Shown: positions 9,019 to 17,485, counted from the stretch's first letter. The stretch is DNA of 64,000 nucleotides from Gemmatimonas sp. (GCA_023910675.1 JAAVWC010000007.1:62001-126000); one strand, 5' to 3'. Notes: generated by a model from the sequence alone, not told the origin. Numbers and translations: made by a program.

Positions 9019-9560
9019 GAACGCCCGTCCCCGACTTTGGCGAGCAGGGCCCGCAGGCGCTCACTGCCGCGTTTGACGCGCATCTTGAGTGCGGACTCTC
9101 CGACGCCGGTCATGGCCGACATCTCAGTGTACTCCATCCCTTCGGCGTACTTGAGCAGCAACGCCTCGCGTTGCAGCGGGTCGAGCTGGGCCATGGCCCG
9201 CAGCAACACGGCGTCTTCCACGCCCGATGGCAGCCCCATCGGTGGGGATGCCGCCGTTTCGATGGCAATCTCGTCCTGCACGAACCGCCGCGTGCGACGG
9301 CCGCGCGAAGTGATGGAGTTGCGGCACTGGTTGGTCAGGATGCGGAAAAGCCAACCACGGAACTGATCGCGCTCGTCGTACCGGCCAATGGCCAGATACG
9401 CGCGCAAAAAAGTGTCCTGCACCACGTCTTCCGCATCGGCTCGCTCCCCAAGCATGTGGTACGCAAACCGCCATGCCGCGTCGTAGTACCGCGACACCAG
9501 CATTCCGAACGCGTCCGGCTCCCCTGCCCGGGTCCGGACGACCAACTCGGCGTCAGTCAT
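9015..9560 (-). CDS. ECF-type RNA polymerase sigma factor
   Basis: At 181 residues it has the two ECF domains. Region 2 carries the DAEDVVQDTFLRAYLAI block and the RGWLFRILTNQCRN segment. Region 4 carries LDPLQREALLLKYAEGMEY and a helix-turn-helix ending ALKMRVKRGSERLRALL. It leads a four-gene minus-strand operon whose members all overlap by 4 bp, so it probably controls that operon and perhaps itself. ATG at 9560 gives the standard MTDAELVVRTRAGEPDAF start. No -35/-10 pair of its own could be fixed with confidence upstream. Confidence 0.93.
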   Translation of the reverse strand: MTDAELVVRTRAGEPDAFGMLVSRYYDAAWRFAYHMLGERADAEDVVQDTFLRAYLAIGRYDERDQFRGWLFRILTNQCRNSITSRGRRTRRFVQDEIAIETAASPPMGLPSGVEDAVLLRAMAQLDPLQREALLLKYAEGMEYTEMSAMTGVGESALKMRVKRGSERLRALLAKVGDGRS

Positions 9561-9614
9561 CGGTGAACAACAGCAGATCCCCGGCGCCCGTCACCTTGCC
9601 GGCGGCGGCCCCCG

Positions 9615-10223
9615 TCATCCGGCTATCTTCATAAGCGTCATGATGACGATGAGCGCTACGTACAGACTGGTCGCCGACCGGTTCACGCCTCCCATTCGCC
9701 GCATCAGCGCCAGCGTTTCCGGCTCGGGGAGTTGCTGCATGGCCACGAACCGGTTGGCCGCGCGCGCCCGGCGGAAGAGAAACCAGTTGGCCGTACCACC
9801 CGCCGCCAGGCTCGACGAGACCATGACCGCGATGCTCATGATCTTGAGCCATTCGTTTTCCGGTTTCGACATTTCCGCCATCGTCTGCGGTGTGTCGGAG
9901 CCAGTCAGAATGCGGAATACGAACCCCGGCACGAGGAAGAACAGCGCGAAGGGCAGGTACAGCTTGCGGTAGAGAAACCACGCGGGCGGAAACGCGATCG
10001 CCGCCGGCCAGTTCCACGTGGGCACAAAGCTGGGGTCGGCAAAAAATGGAGCGAGTTTTCGCTTGTACGACGTTTCCCACTTGGGCCCGAAATACGCGAG
10101 CATGCGATCGTCACTGAGCACCTCATCGGTGGGTGACGGGCGCGCCCACCGCGGAAGCTCCGGAACGACGGGCGCGTCGTGGTCAGCGCGCTGTTCGCGG
10201 TCGCGCGGTTCGTTATCGCTCAC
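9615..10223 (-). CDS. DUF2628 family membrane protein
   Basis: The 202-residue protein has a charged N-terminus followed by a DUF2628-like core: WNWPAAIAFPPAWFLYRKLY and then three to four hydrophobic helices (LPFALFFLVPGFVF and later segments). Members are small membrane proteins of unknown role. A longer reading exists, but the GTG at 10223 is chosen because it overlaps the aguA stop by 4 bp (GTGA), a spacing seen repeatedly in this genome. It is the third gene of the polyamine operon after aguB and aguA. No functional link to polyamines is known. Confidence 0.7.
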   Translation of the reverse strand: MSDNEPRDREQRADHDAPVVPELPRWARPSPTDEVLSDDRMLAYFGPKWETSYKRKLAPFFADPSFVPTWNWPAAIAFPPAWFLYRKLYLPFALFFLVPGFVFRILTGSDTPQTMAEMSKPENEWLKIMSIAVMVSSSLAAGGTANWFLFRRARAANRFVAMQQLPEPETLALMRRMGGVNRSATSLYVALIVIMTLMKIAG

Positions 10224-11281
10224 GACGTCCGCCGGGATGCCGGCTGCTGCTGGGACAGGCAATGCAACGTCCCCAGCCCCCACACGAGATCGACGGCATG
10301 AATGCCGATGACTTCGTGCGAGGGCAGCAGTTCCGACAACGTGTTGAGGGCCACGCGATCATGGCGGTCGTTGAAGGTGGGCACGAGACACACCCCGTTG
10401 CCGATGTAGAAGTTCGCATAGCTCGCCGGCAGGCGCATGCCATCCATGACCACCGCGCGCGGAAACGGCAGCGTAACGACTTCGAGGCGCTTCCCGCGCG
10501 CATCGGAGGCGCGCTGCAGCCGATGAAGATTGTCGAGCGACCGCACATGGTTCTCGTCGTTCTCGTCCTCTTCGTGCGCGAGTAGCACCATGCCGGACGC
10601 AATGAAGCGCGCGATGTCGTCAATGTGGCCGTGCGTGTCATCACCGACACACCCTTCGCCAAGCCAGATGGTCTTGGTGATGCCGAGATACTCGGAGAAC
10701 GCGCGCTCGTAGTCTTCGCGCGTGTAGCCGGGATTGCGCACCTGCACGTCGCTGAGTAACCACTCTTCGGTCACGAGCAACGTGCCCTCGCCGTCCGTTT
10801 CGATCCCGCCACCTTCGAGAATGAGCGGCTCGCCGTTGTCGTGCCGCACGGCGTTGATGACCGGCAACTCGGAAATCTCGGCCATGCGCGCGGGTACTTC
10901 GTTGTCGCGGGCGTAGTTGTCGTACTTGGCCCACGCATTGAAGCCCCAGCGCACGAGCGCCACACTACCATCGGCGCGGTGCACACCGGTGGCGCCGGAG
11001 TCGCGCAGCCACACACGATCGGTGGGTTGCAAGTGCAACCGGTACTGTGAGTCCTCGACGCCGTGCAGCGTCAGGCACGCGCGCGCTTCCTCCGCCACCT
11101 GCTCGTTGTGGCAGAGAATCTCGACGCGCTCGAACCGGCCGAGCCCACGCACAATCTCGGCATACACCCACGGAATGGGACCGAACTTGCCGGGCCAATC
11201 GGGCTCGTGATGCGGCCAACCAATCCACGTGGCCTCGTGACGCGCCCACTCCGCCGGCATCCGTACCGCTGGAGGTGTCAC
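10220..11281 (-). CDS. aguA: Agmatine deiminase
   Basis: AguA hydrolyses agmatine to N-carbamoylputrescine and ammonia. The roughly 353-residue protein shows family hallmarks: EWARHEATWIGWP near the start, RDSGATGV, EGGGIETDGEGTLL, a HGHIDDIARF metal/substrate segment and the catalytic-Cys region GLGTLHCLSQQQPAS at the C-terminus. The GTG at 11281 is preferred because it starts 1 bp after the aguB stop; an ATG 18 bp further in is an alternative. Together with aguB it forms the two-step route from agmatine to putrescine. Confidence 0.93.
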   Translation of the reverse strand: MTPPAVRMPAEWARHEATWIGWPHHEPDWPGKFGPIPWVYAEIVRGLGRFERVEILCHNEQVAEEARACLTLHGVEDSQYRLHLQPTDRVWLRDSGATGVHRADGSVALVRWGFNAWAKYDNYARDNEVPARMAEISELPVINAVRHDNGEPLILEGGGIETDGEGTLLVTEEWLLSDVQVRNPGYTREDYERAFSEYLGITKTIWLGEGCVGDDTHGHIDDIARFIASGMVLLAHEEDENDENHVRSLDNLHRLQRASDARGKRLEVVTLPFPRAVVMDGMRLPASYANFYIGNGVCLVPTFNDRHDRVALNTLSELLPSHEVIGIHAVDLVWGLGTLHCLSQQQPASRRTS

Positions 11282-11282
11282 G

Positions 11283-12203
11283 TTACTTGCCCAACCAGCG
11301 GTTGAGGATCGGGGCGTACGCATCGATCCGACGGTCGCGCAGGAACGGCCAGTTCCGGCGCGTTTCCTCGATCAGGTCGAGATCGCACTTCGCGGTCAGA
11401 ATGGCGGGCTCGGTGCCGGCCTGCGTGAGGTAGCGACCGAACGGATCACAGATGAACGACTGCCCGAAAAACTCGAGGCCGTCGGTGTTGGGTTCCGGTT
11501 CGAACCCCACACGATTGGGAGCCGCCACGAACACACCGTTGGCGATGGCGTGTGCGCGCTGCGCCGTGCGCCACGCGTCCACCTGCGCGTCGCCGAACGT
11601 CGCCTTCTCCGCCGGATGCCAGCCGATGGCCGTGGGATAAAACAGAATCTGCGCGCCGAGGAGTGCCGTGATGCGCGCGCCTTCGGGATACCACTGATCC
11701 CAGCAGATGAGCACACCGATGTCGGCGTAGCGCGTACGCCAGACGCGGAATCCGTTGTAGCCCGGATGCTTGTCGTTGCGCTGATCGCCCGTCACGTCAC
11801 CCGGCGCGAAGTAGTACTTCTCTTCGAAGAGCGGGTCGTGCGGAATGTGCATCTTGCGGTACGTACCCAGCACCGCGCCGTCGGCATCGATGACCGTGGC
11901 GGAATTGCGATAGAGCCCCGGCGCTTCGCGCTCGTAATACGGCACGACGATGACGACGGCCAGTTCCTTGGCGAGCGCCTGGAACGTGTGCACGATGGGC
12001 CCGTCAGCTGGCTGCGCGATGTCGAAGCGCTCGGGGCGCACCGTCTTGCAGAAGTACGGCGCGTTGAACAGCTCCTGCAGGCAGATGATCTGCGCGCCGC
12101 TCTTGGCAGCTTCACGGACCCGCGCCACGGCGCGAGTGATGTTGCTCTCGAGATCATCGGACGCGGTGTCCTGCACGAGACCGATAGTGACGATGGTGGG
12201 CAT
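11283..12203 (-). CDS. aguB: N-carbamoylputrescine amidase
   Basis: AguB releases putrescine, CO2 and ammonia from N-carbamoylputrescine. It is a nitrilase-superfamily enzyme of 306 residues with the Glu-Lys-Cys triad visible: E44 in CLQELFNAPYF, K117 in TYRKMHIPHD and C167 in GVLICWDQWYPE. Length and motifs match plant and bacterial CPA enzymes closely. It is the first gene of the aguB-aguA-DUF2628 operon, and aguA begins 1 bp after its stop. The TetR gene lies 35 bp upstream on the same strand and might be co-transcribed. Confidence 0.93.
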   Translation of the reverse strand: MPTIVTIGLVQDTASDDLESNITRAVARVREAAKSGAQIICLQELFNAPYFCKTVRPERFDIAQPADGPIVHTFQALAKELAVVIVVPYYEREAPGLYRNSATVIDADGAVLGTYRKMHIPHDPLFEEKYYFAPGDVTGDQRNDKHPGYNGFRVWRTRYADIGVLICWDQWYPEGARITALLGAQILFYPTAIGWHPAEKATFGDAQVDAWRTAQRAHAIANGVFVAAPNRVGFEPEPNTDGLEFFGQSFICDPFGRYLTQAGTEPAILTAKCDLDLIEETRRNWPFLRDRRIDAYAPILNRWLGK

Positions 12204-12238
12204 GATCGGAATATAAGGAATTCCGGGTCCTGCAGGCG

Positions 12239-12991
12239 TCAGCTACCCTTCGCTTTGCGACTCTTTGCCGTATCGGTTACCATCACCGGCTCAAGTAGCG
12301 GCTGGAGGTAGACGAGCAAGAGGCGACGCAGGTCGTCCATGAGCGGCTTCTTGTCGGCTGCCTGCGCGCGGGCGCGGCGGGCGAGCACCGACTGTCCGAC
12401 GCTGGCGGCCACGAGCGCGGCGCGCCGCCGGTCGCGCGAGGGGAGCTTGGGATTCCGCGAGGCGAAAAGCACATCGAGTCGATCGACAAACGAGTCGAAC
12501 AGCTGTGAGCGCAACCGGGCCGGGGCCGAACGGGTGTCGTCCACGGGGCCGTCATTGCTCGCAAAGACGCGGCGAAAAGCCGGGTTGCGGTCGTGGAACT
12601 CCGCCAACGGCTTCACGATGCGGTCAATGAGCCGATCGAGCGGCATGCCGTGCGAGTCCATGGGAAACGCGCGCTCGTGAATGGCGCGCATCTCGTCGGC
12701 GTAGCGCAGCGCGAGCGCCGCCAGGACCGCATCACGATTCGGGAAGAACTGATACAGCGATCCCTTGGCGGTGCGGGCCTGCGCCGCGATCGCCTCCGCC
12801 GTGGCCGCTTCGATGCCGCTCGTGGCGATGACTGTGGCGGCCGCGTCGAGCAACAGTTCCACCCGCTTCTGGCCACGCGACTGCCGCGGCCGTCGGCGGT
12901 AGGCGTCGGGGGCCTCGTCCGTCGGGTCGGTGTCGGGTGGCAGGTCCGTCACGTCATCGGGGGGGCGGGGGGCGGCGCGCTTGGCAGGCAT
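12239..12991 (-). CDS. TetR-family transcriptional regulator
   Basis: The 250-residue protein has a Pro/Asp-rich tail of about 35 residues, then a TetR DNA-binding domain: RVELLLDAAATVIATSGIEA, the turn AEAIAAQARTAKGSLYQFF and PNRDAVLAALALRY. The C-terminal ligand domain is helical with no signature that identifies a ligand. The ATG at 12991 is used; an open frame continues upstream but crosses the probable promoter. A 13-bp perfect palindrome lies 57 bp upstream, between this gene and a divergent lipoprotein gene, and may be its operator. Confidence 0.88.
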   Translation of the reverse strand: MPAKRAAPRPPDDVTDLPPDTDPTDEAPDAYRRRPRQSRGQKRVELLLDAAATVIATSGIEAATAEAIAAQARTAKGSLYQFFPNRDAVLAALALRYADEMRAIHERAFPMDSHGMPLDRLIDRIVKPLAEFHDRNPAFRRVFASNDGPVDDTRSAPARLRSQLFDSFVDRLDVLFASRNPKLPSRDRRRAALVAASVGQSVLARRARAQAADKKPLMDDLRRLLLVYLQPLLEPVMVTDTAKSRKAKGS

Positions 12992-13047
12992 ATCGGGGAC
13001 ATTACGGTCATCCGTCCCCATTGACAACGTGACGTTCCCGTCAAGAT

Positions 13048-13060
13048 TTAACGGCGTTAA
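13048..13060. promoter_or_regulatory. Candidate TetR operator, perfect 13-bp palindrome
   Basis: TTAACGGCGTTAA reads the same on both strands and lies between the divergent tetR gene and the lipoprotein gene. A TACTAT box (13065-13070), plausible as a -10 for the plus-strand gene, follows 4 bp later. A second, looser inverted repeat (TTGAC ... GTCAA, 13021-13044) lies just beside it. Binding by the neighbouring TetR protein is inference from position. Confidence 0.45.
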
Positions 13061-13081
13061 CTGTACTATCCATGTTTTATC

Positions 13082-13453
13082 ATGACGGCCGCGTCGCATT
13101 TGAAGCGGCGCCCCGCATTCACCTCCGTATTGGGTGCCATGCCTCGTTCTGCTCGTGTCTTTGCTGCGGCCACGGCCGCGCTGCTGATCTCTGCGTGCGC
13201 CCAGGCCACATCGCCGGCGACGTCGGGCACGCAGCATACCGTCCCGAGTGCCTCGCAGACGGCGATCGCCAACGCCATGGCCGTCATGAACGCGCCCTTC
13301 GTGGGCTCGCTCAAGAGCAAGAAGTTCTACCCGGCCGCGTGCCACACCGTGAAGCTCATCAAGAGCACGGACCAGGTGGGCTTTGCGTCCATGGCCGACG
13401 CACAAAAGGCGGGCTTTGCGAAAGACCTGTACTCCACCGATTGTCAGTACTGA
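13082..13453 (+). CDS. Small lipoprotein with Ada-type metal-binding-like domain
   Basis: The 123-residue reading contains a lipobox (AALLISAC), and the likely true start is the ATG at 13139 (MPRSARVFAAATAALL), giving about 104 residues. The C-terminal 50 residues, KKFYPAACHTVKLIKSTDQ and FASMADAQKAGFAKD, followed by a last Cys near the end, resemble the small Ada/thermonuclease-associated metal-binding fold (Y-x-x-C-x-x-x-K-I). That fold usually has more cysteines; only two are visible here, so metal binding is uncertain. It is divergent from tetR and may be its target. Confidence 0.6.
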   Translation: MTAASHLKRRPAFTSVLGAMPRSARVFAAATAALLISACAQATSPATSGTQHTVPSASQTAIANAMAVMNAPFVGSLKSKKFYPAACHTVKLIKSTDQVGFASMADAQKAGFAKDLYSTDCQY

Positions 13454-13484
13454 ACGTCAGCCGCTGACGCTGGGCCGGCGCCCC

Positions 13485-14996
13485 CTACCTGACGAGCACC
13501 GCCACGACGTCCATGACGTTGGTGCCGGTGGGGCCGGTCTTCAGCAGAGCGTCGGCGGCGTCGAGGGAATACCAGGTACGGCCCGTGACCAGATCTTCTT
13601 CCGGCGCACGGGCGCTGCGGCGCGCGAGGGCCGGGACCGCCGCGTCGACAATCGCGCCGGCCGCATCGGTGGGGCCGTCGCGGCCGTCGGTGCCGGCGGC
13701 CAGCACCGTAATGCGCCAGGCATTGCGGTCGCCGCGCGCCGTGGCCGCTTCGAGGGCGAGTGACGCCGACAGGGCGAGCACCTGCATGCGGCCACCACGG
13801 AGTGGTTCATCGGCGGCCGACGGCGGCTGGATAAGCAGCGGGGCCGCCGCCGCCGTTTCGTCGAGACGCGCATCGTCATCGTCGCCCGCCTGCATGGCGC
13901 GCTCGATCGTGTCGCGCAAATGCACGACCGGCTCACCGCCGCTCACGAGCAGCGCCGAATGCCCCGCAGGCAACGCGCGCGACAGCGCCAACGCGCGGCG
14001 CGCAAAGAGATCCCCAAGGGCCGCCGCATCGCCTTCGAGGGGGACATCGTCGATGTGGATCTCGTGAATGCCTTCGCGCTCTGCGGCAGCGGCCAGGGCG
14101 TTGACGGCGTCGGCGTTCCGCGCAACGAGTGTGTAGTGTACGCGGGCAAACGCCGGATGATCGGCGTGCGCCACGGACGGCGGCGTGCCCGCGCCCGTGA
14201 GCCCGAGTACCTGACTCATGGCCCGCTGCAACCGCGGACGCATGTCGTGCACGTCGAGGAGCGCGAGAAAGGTCGCGTCGTCGAGCGGGTCTGGAGTGCA
14301 GGGGCCCGAGCCGATCACCGAGGGATCATCGCCAATGACATCGGAAACGGCGAAGGTGGCAATCTGTTGTGCACCGCGCGCGGCGAGCGCCGTGGCCAGC
14401 CGCCCTGCACCAAAACGCAACACACGTCGACGGATGGCGTTCATTTCGTGAATCGCCAATCCCGACTCGAGCAGCGTCTGGGCCAGATTCGCCACGAGCG
14501 CCTGTGCGGCGTCGGCGCTCCCCACCGCTTGTGACAAGGCCGCGATGGGCGCAGCACAGAGAGCGGTCGTGCCTCCGGAGAGCAGCACGACGACGAGGGC
14601 GTTCGGCTCCATGTCCTGCAGCAGATCTTCGAGCGCTTCGGCCGCGAGCAGCGAATTGGGGCCGGGCACCGGATGATCACCGACGTGTACGCGCAGCAAA
14701 TCGGCAACGGGCAGGTCGTGCCAGTCGCGTGGCGTGGGGACATGCGCACCGACCACGATGCCGTCGGTCACGGCCACACGCAGTTCCGTGAGCGCCGCCA
14801 CCGCGCCGGCCGACATTGCGGGCGCCGCCTTGCCGAGGGCGACGACATACACGGGAACATCAGGCGCTGGCGGCAGCGATTGCTCCTGCCACCAGCGGTG
14901 CACCGCTTCACGCGTACGTGCAAACGGCGCCGCGCCCTGCACCGCCGCGTCATGCAACGCGGTGAGCAGGGCGCGGGGATTGGTCATGGTGGGCAC
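13485..14996 (-). CDS. Glycerate 2-kinase (DUF4147 + MOFRL)
   Basis: This 503-residue protein matches class II glycerate kinases, which make 2-phosphoglycerate from glycerate with ATP. The N-terminal domain has VYVVALGKAAPAMSAGA, VHVGDHPVPGPNSLLAAE and LSGGTTAL, and the middle carries VSDVIGDDPSVIGSGPCTPD. The C-terminal MOFRL domain ends with VLAAGTDGRDGPTDAAGA. Length is slightly above the usual 420-460 because of Ala-rich insertions. It is a single gene flanked by a convergent lipoprotein gene and a redoxin on the same strand, so it is probably a separate unit feeding lower glycolysis. Confidence 0.9.
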   Translation of the reverse strand: MPTMTNPRALLTALHDAAVQGAAPFARTREAVHRWWQEQSLPPAPDVPVYVVALGKAAPAMSAGAVAALTELRVAVTDGIVVGAHVPTPRDWHDLPVADLLRVHVGDHPVPGPNSLLAAEALEDLLQDMEPNALVVVLLSGGTTALCAAPIAALSQAVGSADAAQALVANLAQTLLESGLAIHEMNAIRRRVLRFGAGRLATALAARGAQQIATFAVSDVIGDDPSVIGSGPCTPDPLDDATFLALLDVHDMRPRLQRAMSQVLGLTGAGTPPSVAHADHPAFARVHYTLVARNADAVNALAAAAEREGIHEIHIDDVPLEGDAAALGDLFARRALALSRALPAGHSALLVSGGEPVVHLRDTIERAMQAGDDDDARLDETAAAAPLLIQPPSAADEPLRGGRMQVLALSASLALEAATARGDRNAWRITVLAAGTDGRDGPTDAAGAIVDAAVPALARRSARAPEEDLVTGRTWYSLDAADALLKTGPTGTNVMDVVAVLVR

Positions 14997-15031
14997 GTTA
15001 CCGCAACAGAAAATGGGGCGCCCACACCACC

Positions 15032-15598
15032 TTACTTCGAGCCAGCAGACTTGCTGACGGCGTCGCCGAGCGTGGTATACGCCTCAGCGGACATCTGCTG
15101 GAACGGCGTCGTGATGTACGCGATGTTGCCCTTGGGGTCGATCACATACAGATGGCGCTTGTGATACCCGGTGCCCGTGTTCGCGCCGTACGCCATGCCC
15201 ACCTTGCGCTCGGTGTCAGCGGCGAAGTGGAACTGGAACTTCGCATCCTTGGCCCACGACACGAGCGCGGTGTCGGGATCGACGCTCACACCCACGAGGG
15301 TGACCTTCTTGCCGCTCTTGAACAGGTCGGCGTACTTGTCGCGATACGACTCCATTTGGACCGTGCAGCCGCTGGTGCGGGCCTTCGGGAAGAAGGCCAG
15401 AATGACGGTCTCTCCCTTGTGCTCGGAGAGCTTGAACGGCTTCGCTTCGACGCCCTTGGCGGTCACCGTGGTCACGGTGAAGTCAGGTGCGGCATCACCA
15501 ACCTTGAGCGCGGTCTGCGCGCCGGCAAAGGCAGGAGCGAACGACATCGTGGCAGCGCAGAGCGCCACGGTAAAGGCGGCACGCGAACGGACGGACAT
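15032..15598 (-). CDS. Exported peroxiredoxin/redoxin, BCP-like, single catalytic Cys (paralogue 1)
   Basis: The 188-residue protein has a signal peptide ending FAGAQ, then the redoxin fold: LKVGDAAPDFTV, ILAFFPKARTSGCTVQMESY with the peroxidatic C78, and HKRHLYVIDPKGNIAY. The usual Pro/Thr before the active Cys is changed to TSGCT, still compatible. No resolving Cys is seen downstream, so it would work as a 1-Cys enzyme and need an outside reductant. A close paralogue lies at 18738-19274. The ATG at 15598 starts a normal signal peptide; longer in-frame readings upstream are discarded. Confidence 0.85.
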   Translation of the reverse strand: MSVRSRAAFTVALCAATMSFAPAFAGAQTALKVGDAAPDFTVTTVTAKGVEAKPFKLSEHKGETVILAFFPKARTSGCTVQMESYRDKYADLFKSGKKVTLVGVSVDPDTALVSWAKDAKFQFHFAADTERKVGMAYGANTGTGYHKRHLYVIDPKGNIAYITTPFQQMSAEAYTTLGDAVSKSAGSK

Positions 15599-15790
15599 GC
15601 AGGGACTCCTGAAATTGGGTCGGGCCGGGTGAACAGCAGGAACGCTACCCCGGAGAGCTCGGAGTGTCCACGGAGGGAACGGGGACATGACATCACCGGT
15701 GGACAACGAATGGTGATTTGCCGCGGTTTCCGGCGTATTTCGGCCGTTTTGCGCGGGTTTTCGCTGGCATGCCCCCTGCCTTTCCTGACG

Positions 15791-16321
15791 ATGTCGACGG
15801 GTGCGGTGCCCGTCCCGTTCAATCAGGAGGAGGTCATTTCCGCGTTTCATACCCGTCTTCGGGCCGCTGCGGTCCCGCTGCTCACGCCCATCGCGTTCGG
15901 GGTGCTCACCGCGTGCGGCGGTAGTGATTGCCAGATCGACGAGCCGCTGCGGGCCGACCTCACGGCTGCGTCGCAGTCGCCCGCGAACCGGCAACCGTTC
16001 ATGAACCCGGCCGAAATGGACTACCCGCAGCGGTATGCGCCGGGCTATCAGCAGGGGGACGCGCCCTATCCGGGGCAGTATCCGCAGCCCTACCCGCAAC
16101 CATACCCGCCGCAGGCGTACCCGGCCCCGCATTCGCAGCAGGCGCAGACGCGGGGGGTGTACGTGCCCCAGTCCGGTGCGGTGCGCCGCAGCGGGAGCGT
16201 CGGGGGCGGCAGCGGCGTTGTGTGTCAGGAGCGACGCAACACGCAGAAGGGCGCGGGCATTGGCGCCCTCGGAGGTGCCGTCCTGGGCTGGCTCATCGGG
16301 CACCAGGTCAACACACCGTAA
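15791..16321 (+). CDS. Glycine-zipper lipoprotein with Pro/Tyr-rich linker
   Basis: A lipobox (GVLTACGGS) follows a hydrophobic stretch. The middle is a low-complexity Gln/Pro/Tyr linker (GQYPQPYPQPYPPQAYPAP). The C-terminus has a glycine zipper (GAGIGALGGAVLGWLIGHQV) like that of YMGG-type or SlyB-like outer-membrane proteins. The start is uncertain. The ATG at 15791 gives 176 residues but lacks a good ribosome site. A strong AGGAGGAGG just upstream of the lipoprotein leader (15826-15833) suggests a start nearer 15836 with a rare codon. Confidence 0.6.
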   Translation: MSTGAVPVPFNQEEVISAFHTRLRAAAVPLLTPIAFGVLTACGGSDCQIDEPLRADLTAASQSPANRQPFMNPAEMDYPQRYAPGYQQGDAPYPGQYPQPYPQPYPPQAYPAPHSQQAQTRGVYVPQSGAVRRSGSVGGGSGVVCQERRNTQKGAGIGALGGAVLGWLIGHQVNTP

Positions 16322-16385
16322 CGGCACCGCGACGCGCGCGTAATGCGAATCACTGTGCCGGCGCCTGATAGCGCTCTGATTCGAA

Positions 16386-16546
16386 AACTCGAGAGGTGAG
16401 AAGGCAACCTTCCAAGAGGTTGTGGTGTCAGACGAGTTGCAGGGGGGTAGGTGATGGAGTTCGGAGGCTTCGTGGAGGGGGCGCCGAACGAGAGAGACCC
16501 GGAACGACCAAACGCGTGGGGGCGTGGTCGAGCTCCGGGTCTTTTC
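16386..16546 (+). ncRNA. Candidate structured RNA ending in an intrinsic terminator
   Basis: In a 258-bp gap between convergent genes three separate stems are followed by a terminator. An outer stem AACTCG/CGAGTT (16386-16391 with 16433-16438) encloses a hairpin CAACCT/AGGTTG (16405-16422). A stem GTTCGG/CCGAAC follows (16459-16464 with 16484-16489), then the terminator hairpin. The order and exact pairing are more than a 3' UTR needs. No match to tmRNA, RNase P, SRP or a tRNA was recognised. It could also be the long 3' end of the lipoprotein mRNA. Confidence 0.35.
16495..16545 (+). terminator. Intrinsic terminator
   Basis: The outer stem AGACCCGGA pairs with TCCGGGTCT, with an inner CGACCA/TGGTCG stem, and TTTTCTT follows on the plus strand. 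It lies 170 bp after the lipoprotein stop and 35 bp before the convergent stop at 16580. Confidence 0.8.
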
Positions 16547-16579
16547 TTGTGCTGGATGCTCGAGGCGACGTCAGCGCGA

Positions 16580-17485
16580 TTACGCGATGACGCGCAGCGC
16601 CTGCGGACGTACCGTGACGTCGATGGTCGTGCCAGCGGCGCGATAGAGTTCGCCGTCGGCTTCGAAGGCGAGCGGGACTCGACTGGTCATCACGATGTGC
16701 GTCGCCCGTGCATGATGCACAGCGGCATGCGACAGATGCGTCCCGTGTGTCGCCCGGAAAAACGCGGCCAATCGTGCGACGGACGATAGCCGGGCGAAGT
16801 CGATGACATCGAGGTGCCCGTCGGTGAGCGACGCCGTCGGCGCAATGCGAAACGCCCCGCCGAACGCGCGGCCGTTGGCGAACACCGTCATGAGGTGGCG
16901 CGTATTCGGACTCGACGCGCGCACATGGTCTGTGCCATGGTGCAGCTGTGCATCGAATCCGTCGTAGCTGAACAGCGCACCCAAGGCCGTGCTGACATAC
17001 GCGGCGGTCCCGCGCAGCCGAAATGCCGACGACGTTGACGGCTGCTGCATGCGTTCGAGCACGGCCACATCGAACCCCATGCCAGCCGCATTCAGGAACG
17101 GCACCCCATCGATGACGCCCACATCGATGGCGAGTGAGGTGCCGCGCATTACGCGCGCGGCCATCGCCGGCACGTCGTGCGATGGCGTGCCGAGCGTCTT
17201 GACGAAGTCGTTGCCCGTGCCGGCCGCGAAGATCGCGAGCGGAATAGGCGCCCCGCTTTCGAGCAGCCCGCGTGCCGCGTGATGCGACGATCCGTCGCCA
17301 CCCACCACGGCCACGATGCGCGCGCCGGCGTCGCACGCCTCGATGGCCAGCGCACGCTCCTCTCCACGGGCGCGCGTTTCGAACAGGCGGACGTCACCCC
17401 ACTCCGCCAGCGCACGCGCCACCAATACGGCGCGTGCCTGTGCACGACCACCGCCAGCCGCCGGATTCACGAGCACGCCAATCAC
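16580..17485 (-). CDS. Diacylglycerol/lipid kinase family protein (YegS-like)
   Basis: The 301-residue protein has the DAGK catalytic N-domain: IGVLVNPAAGGGRA for nucleotide binding, AVVGGDGSSHHAARG with the GGDG loop at residues 62-65, and FAAGTGNDFVKTLG. The C-terminal domain with LNAAGMGFDVAV fits the YegS/DgkB group that phosphorylates lipids or diacylglycerol. In GGDGSSH the usual Thr after GGDG is Ser, a mild change. The exact lipid is not predictable. It stands alone on the minus strand with the plus-strand DUF4382 gene divergent from it. Confidence 0.88.
   Translation of the reverse strand: MIGVLVNPAAGGGRAQARAVLVARALAEWGDVRLFETRARGEERALAIEACDAGARIVAVVGGDGSSHHAARGLLESGAPIPLAIFAAGTGNDFVKTLGTPSHDVPAMAARVMRGTSLAIDVGVIDGVPFLNAAGMGFDVAVLERMQQPSTSSAFRLRGTAAYVSTALGALFSYDGFDAQLHHGTDHVRASSPNTRHLMTVFANGRAFGGAFRIAPTASLTDGHLDVIDFARLSSVARLAAFFRATHGTHLSHAAVHHARATHIVMTSRVPLAFEADGELYRAAGTTIDVTVRPQALRVIA

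Noticed and set aside
12239..13405. A 388-residue extended TetR protein
   Set aside because: The extension crosses the divergent promoter and the antisense of the lipoprotein gene; the normal TetR start is at 12991.
16322..16579. tRNA, tmRNA, RNase P or SRP RNA in this gap
   Set aside because: No T-loop GGTTCGA-type block, no acceptor stem, and none of the conserved cores of these RNAs.
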